Positions 23,335 to 24,359 of a stretch of DNA of 24,359 bases are shown here, in pieces. A program made the position numbers and the translations under genes. The stretch is taken from contig CBDAFL010000181.1 in NCBI GenBank assembly GCA_965195225.1, forward strand, positions 1 to 24,359, read 5' to 3'. This DNA comes from JAHIKV01 sp965195225. GTDB lineage: Bacteria > Planctomycetota > Planctomycetia > Pirellulales > Thermoguttaceae. The number at the start of each line of letters is the position of its first letter. The first letter of the stretch is position 1. The notes under the pieces are model-generated. The model worked only from the letters and a program-made list of their open reading frames with translations, ran no database searches and had not been told where the DNA came from.

Positions 23335-24359
23335 CCGAACCGCAACACAACTTGGACGAGGTTTGCCGCTTGCTCTGGGCAATGCGCGAAGACGAACTCG
23401 CGCCGGAAGACGCCGAACGGTTGCGGTCCATATTGCTCGAAGATCCCCACGCCCGGGAACTGTACGTCTACTACATGTTTCTTTCCGGCAGCCTGGAATG
23501 GGACAGCTCCGCCAGGGCCAAGGACTGCGCGGTGGCCGTGCGGACGAGCGAGAATTGCGGGGATTCGGGGTTCGGGATTCGTGGTTCGGAGAACGCCGTT
23601 AAAGCGGCAGGTGAACATCCCGTTGGTGCGGCAGTTGAACTGCCGCACCCGCCTGAGATCGAATCTCAAATCCCCGAACCCCCATTCCCCACTCTATCCA
23701 CTACCAACTACCCACCACCCACTGCTCCTTTCGTCGGCAGTTGGGCGTTCTCCTACATGGTCGCCACGGTGATCATGGGTGTGGCGATACTGGGGTTTTG
23801 GGCGTACAAAATCACCCATTACCAACATATCGCCGAGGCGCCGTCGCAGTCGGTTCCGTCGGAAGCCAGACAGGAGATGGTGTTCGTCGGCCGGATCACC
23901 GGCATGGTCGATGTGAAATGGTCCGACGATCCCCACTATCTGCCCCCGCCGGACTTCGCCCATGTTTCCTTGGGCCGCAAGTACAAACTAGACTCCGGCC
24001 TGTTGGAAATCACCTACGACTCCGGGGCGAAGGTCATCCTCGAAGGCCCTTGCACCTACGAGGTCGAATCCACCGCCGGCGGCTACCTCGCGCTGGGAAA
24101 ATTGACCGCGAAGGTAGGAAAGGAGAGGTCAGAGGTCAGAGGTCAGAGGTCAGATCACTACCCACTATCCACTACCCACTACCCACTGTTTTCCGTCCGT
24201 ACTCCCACCGCCGTCGTGACCGACCTGGGCACCGAGTTCGGCGTCAAGGTGGACGAAAACGGCGACGTGGCGACGCACGTTCTGGAGGGCAAGGTCGAGT
24301 TTAAGGTGCTCGGTGACGGACAACGCGAGAACCAGACCATTCTGGTCAGCGTGGGCGAG
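23331..24359 (+). CDS. FecR-like membrane protein (copy B), C-terminus outside window
   Basis: 343 codons of an open frame that runs off the window end. About 1-80: cytoplasmic region (LDEVCRLLWAMREDELAPED, then LLEDPHARELYVYYMFLSG), unlike copy A. About 80-134: repeat-derived linker. About 136-158: membrane helix (WAFSYMVATVIMGVAILGFW), nearly identical to copy A. About 180-263: first part of the FecR-like domain (LGRKYKLDSGLLEITYDSGA). About 264-286: repeat insert. Then FSVRTPTAVVTDLGTEFGVK and a diverged segment to the window end. It is coupled to sigma B. The pair likely transmits an outside signal to transcription; an anti-sigma role is inferred from gene order, not proven. Confidence 0.88.
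   Translation, partial: MTEPQHNLDEVCRLLWAMREDELAPEDAERLRSILLEDPHARELYVYYMFLSGSLEWDSSARAKDCAVAVRTSENCGDSGFGIRGSENAVKAAGEHPVGAAVELPHPPEIESQIPEPPFPTLSTTNYPPPTAPFVGSWAFSYMVATVIMGVAILGFWAYKITHYQHIAEAPSQSVPSEARQEMVFVGRITGMVDVKWSDDPHYLPPPDFAHVSLGRKYKLDSGLLEITYDSGAKVILEGPCTYEVESTAGGYLALGKLTAKVGKERSEVRGQRSDHYPLSTTHYPLFSVRTPTAVVTDLGTEFGVKVDENGDVATHVLEGKVEFKVLGDGQRENQTILVSVGE
23564..23732. repeat. In-frame low-complexity repeat in FecR B (site 1)
   Basis: Heptamer-like GGGGTTC/GGGATTC/GTGGTTC, then the 25-base perfect palindrome GGTGCGGCAGTT-G-AACTGCCGCACC at 23625-23649, then the inverse AAATCCCCGAACCCCC and CTATCCA/CTACCAA/CTACCCA heptamers. Part of it (CGAACCCCC..., CTATCCACTACCAACTAC) is shared with copy A, so this insert predates the duplication. 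Confidence 0.85.
23733..24116 (+). repeat. 384-bp inverted duplication, arm B
   Basis: The counterpart of 6497-6880, in opposite orientation and without gaps. The two arms bracket about 16.9 kb. Confidence 0.85.
24124..24187 (+). repeat. In-frame heptamer arrays in FecR B (site 2)
   Basis: Four exact AGAGGTC copies at 24124-24151, then four copies of ACTACCC/ACTATCC at 24157-24184. Translated in frame (RSEVRGQRSDHYPLSTTHYP) at the same protein position as the unrelated 8-bp repeat of copy A. Confidence 0.92.

Overview
The window looks like chromosomal DNA of a planctomycete, most likely of the Pirellula/Blastopirellula type. The basis is gene content: a DUF1559 prepilin-like protein, PEP-CTERM secreted proteins, two ECF-sigma/FecR-like membrane regulator pairs with the typical planctomycete core (TPTAVVTDLGTEFGV), a DUF4432 protein, and a large set of Gfo/Idh and xylose-isomerase-like sugar genes. 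Coding DNA is GC-rich except around 12.0-13.1 kb and 18.2-18.8 kb. I saw no tRNA, rRNA or CRISPR array.

Layout. 1-5.1 kb (minus strand) holds secreted proteins: a partial GH32/43-like beta-propeller protein, a DUF1559 protein fused in frame behind a Kelch-type PEP-CTERM protein, and a second PEP-CTERM protein. 5.36-7.83 kb (minus) is an ECF sigma factor translationally coupled to a FecR/NPCBM-like membrane protein. 8.06-12.02 kb (minus) is a 1318-residue secreted glycoside-hydrolase-like protein with an intrinsic terminator. 12.4-13.1 kb (plus) is a SIMPL protein. 13.2-14.4 kb (minus) is a DUF4432 protein, divergent from a plus-strand run at 14.6-22.5 kb: phosphomannose-isomerase-like cupin, YhcG-type PDDEXK nuclease, TIM-barrel isomerase, four-helix-bundle (23S-IVS-type) protein, Gfo/Idh oxidoreductase, ACP-phosphodiesterase-like protein, D-tagatose/psicose-3-epimerase-like protein and ScpB. 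22.8-24.36 kb (plus) is a second ECF sigma/FecR pair, cut by the window end.

The sugar genes (DUF4432, cupin isomerase, two TIM-barrel isomerases, dehydrogenase) fit a pathway that epimerises and oxidises a rare hexose or polyol. The secreted propeller and glycoside-hydrolase-like proteins would act outside the cytoplasm, and the sigma/FecR pairs would signal across the membrane. These links are inferred.

The most unusual layer is repetitive DNA. (1) The four-helix-bundle gene lies inside a 593-bp unit with perfect 27-bp inverted ends made of a heptanucleotide repeat; one end is expanded to 17 exact AAGGTTC copies. (2) Both FecR-like genes carry short tandem repeats (mostly 7-bp, also 8-bp) at the same two points of the protein, always in frame. 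(3) The YhcG gene carries three in-frame palindromes at its domain linker. (4) Gene borders are filled with several families of near-perfect palindromes; four units begin GTAGG and end CCTAC, and 4.07-4.33 kb has four palindromes in a row. (5) The two FecR genes share a 384-bp ungapped inverted match about 17 kb apart, which could support inversion of the segment between them.
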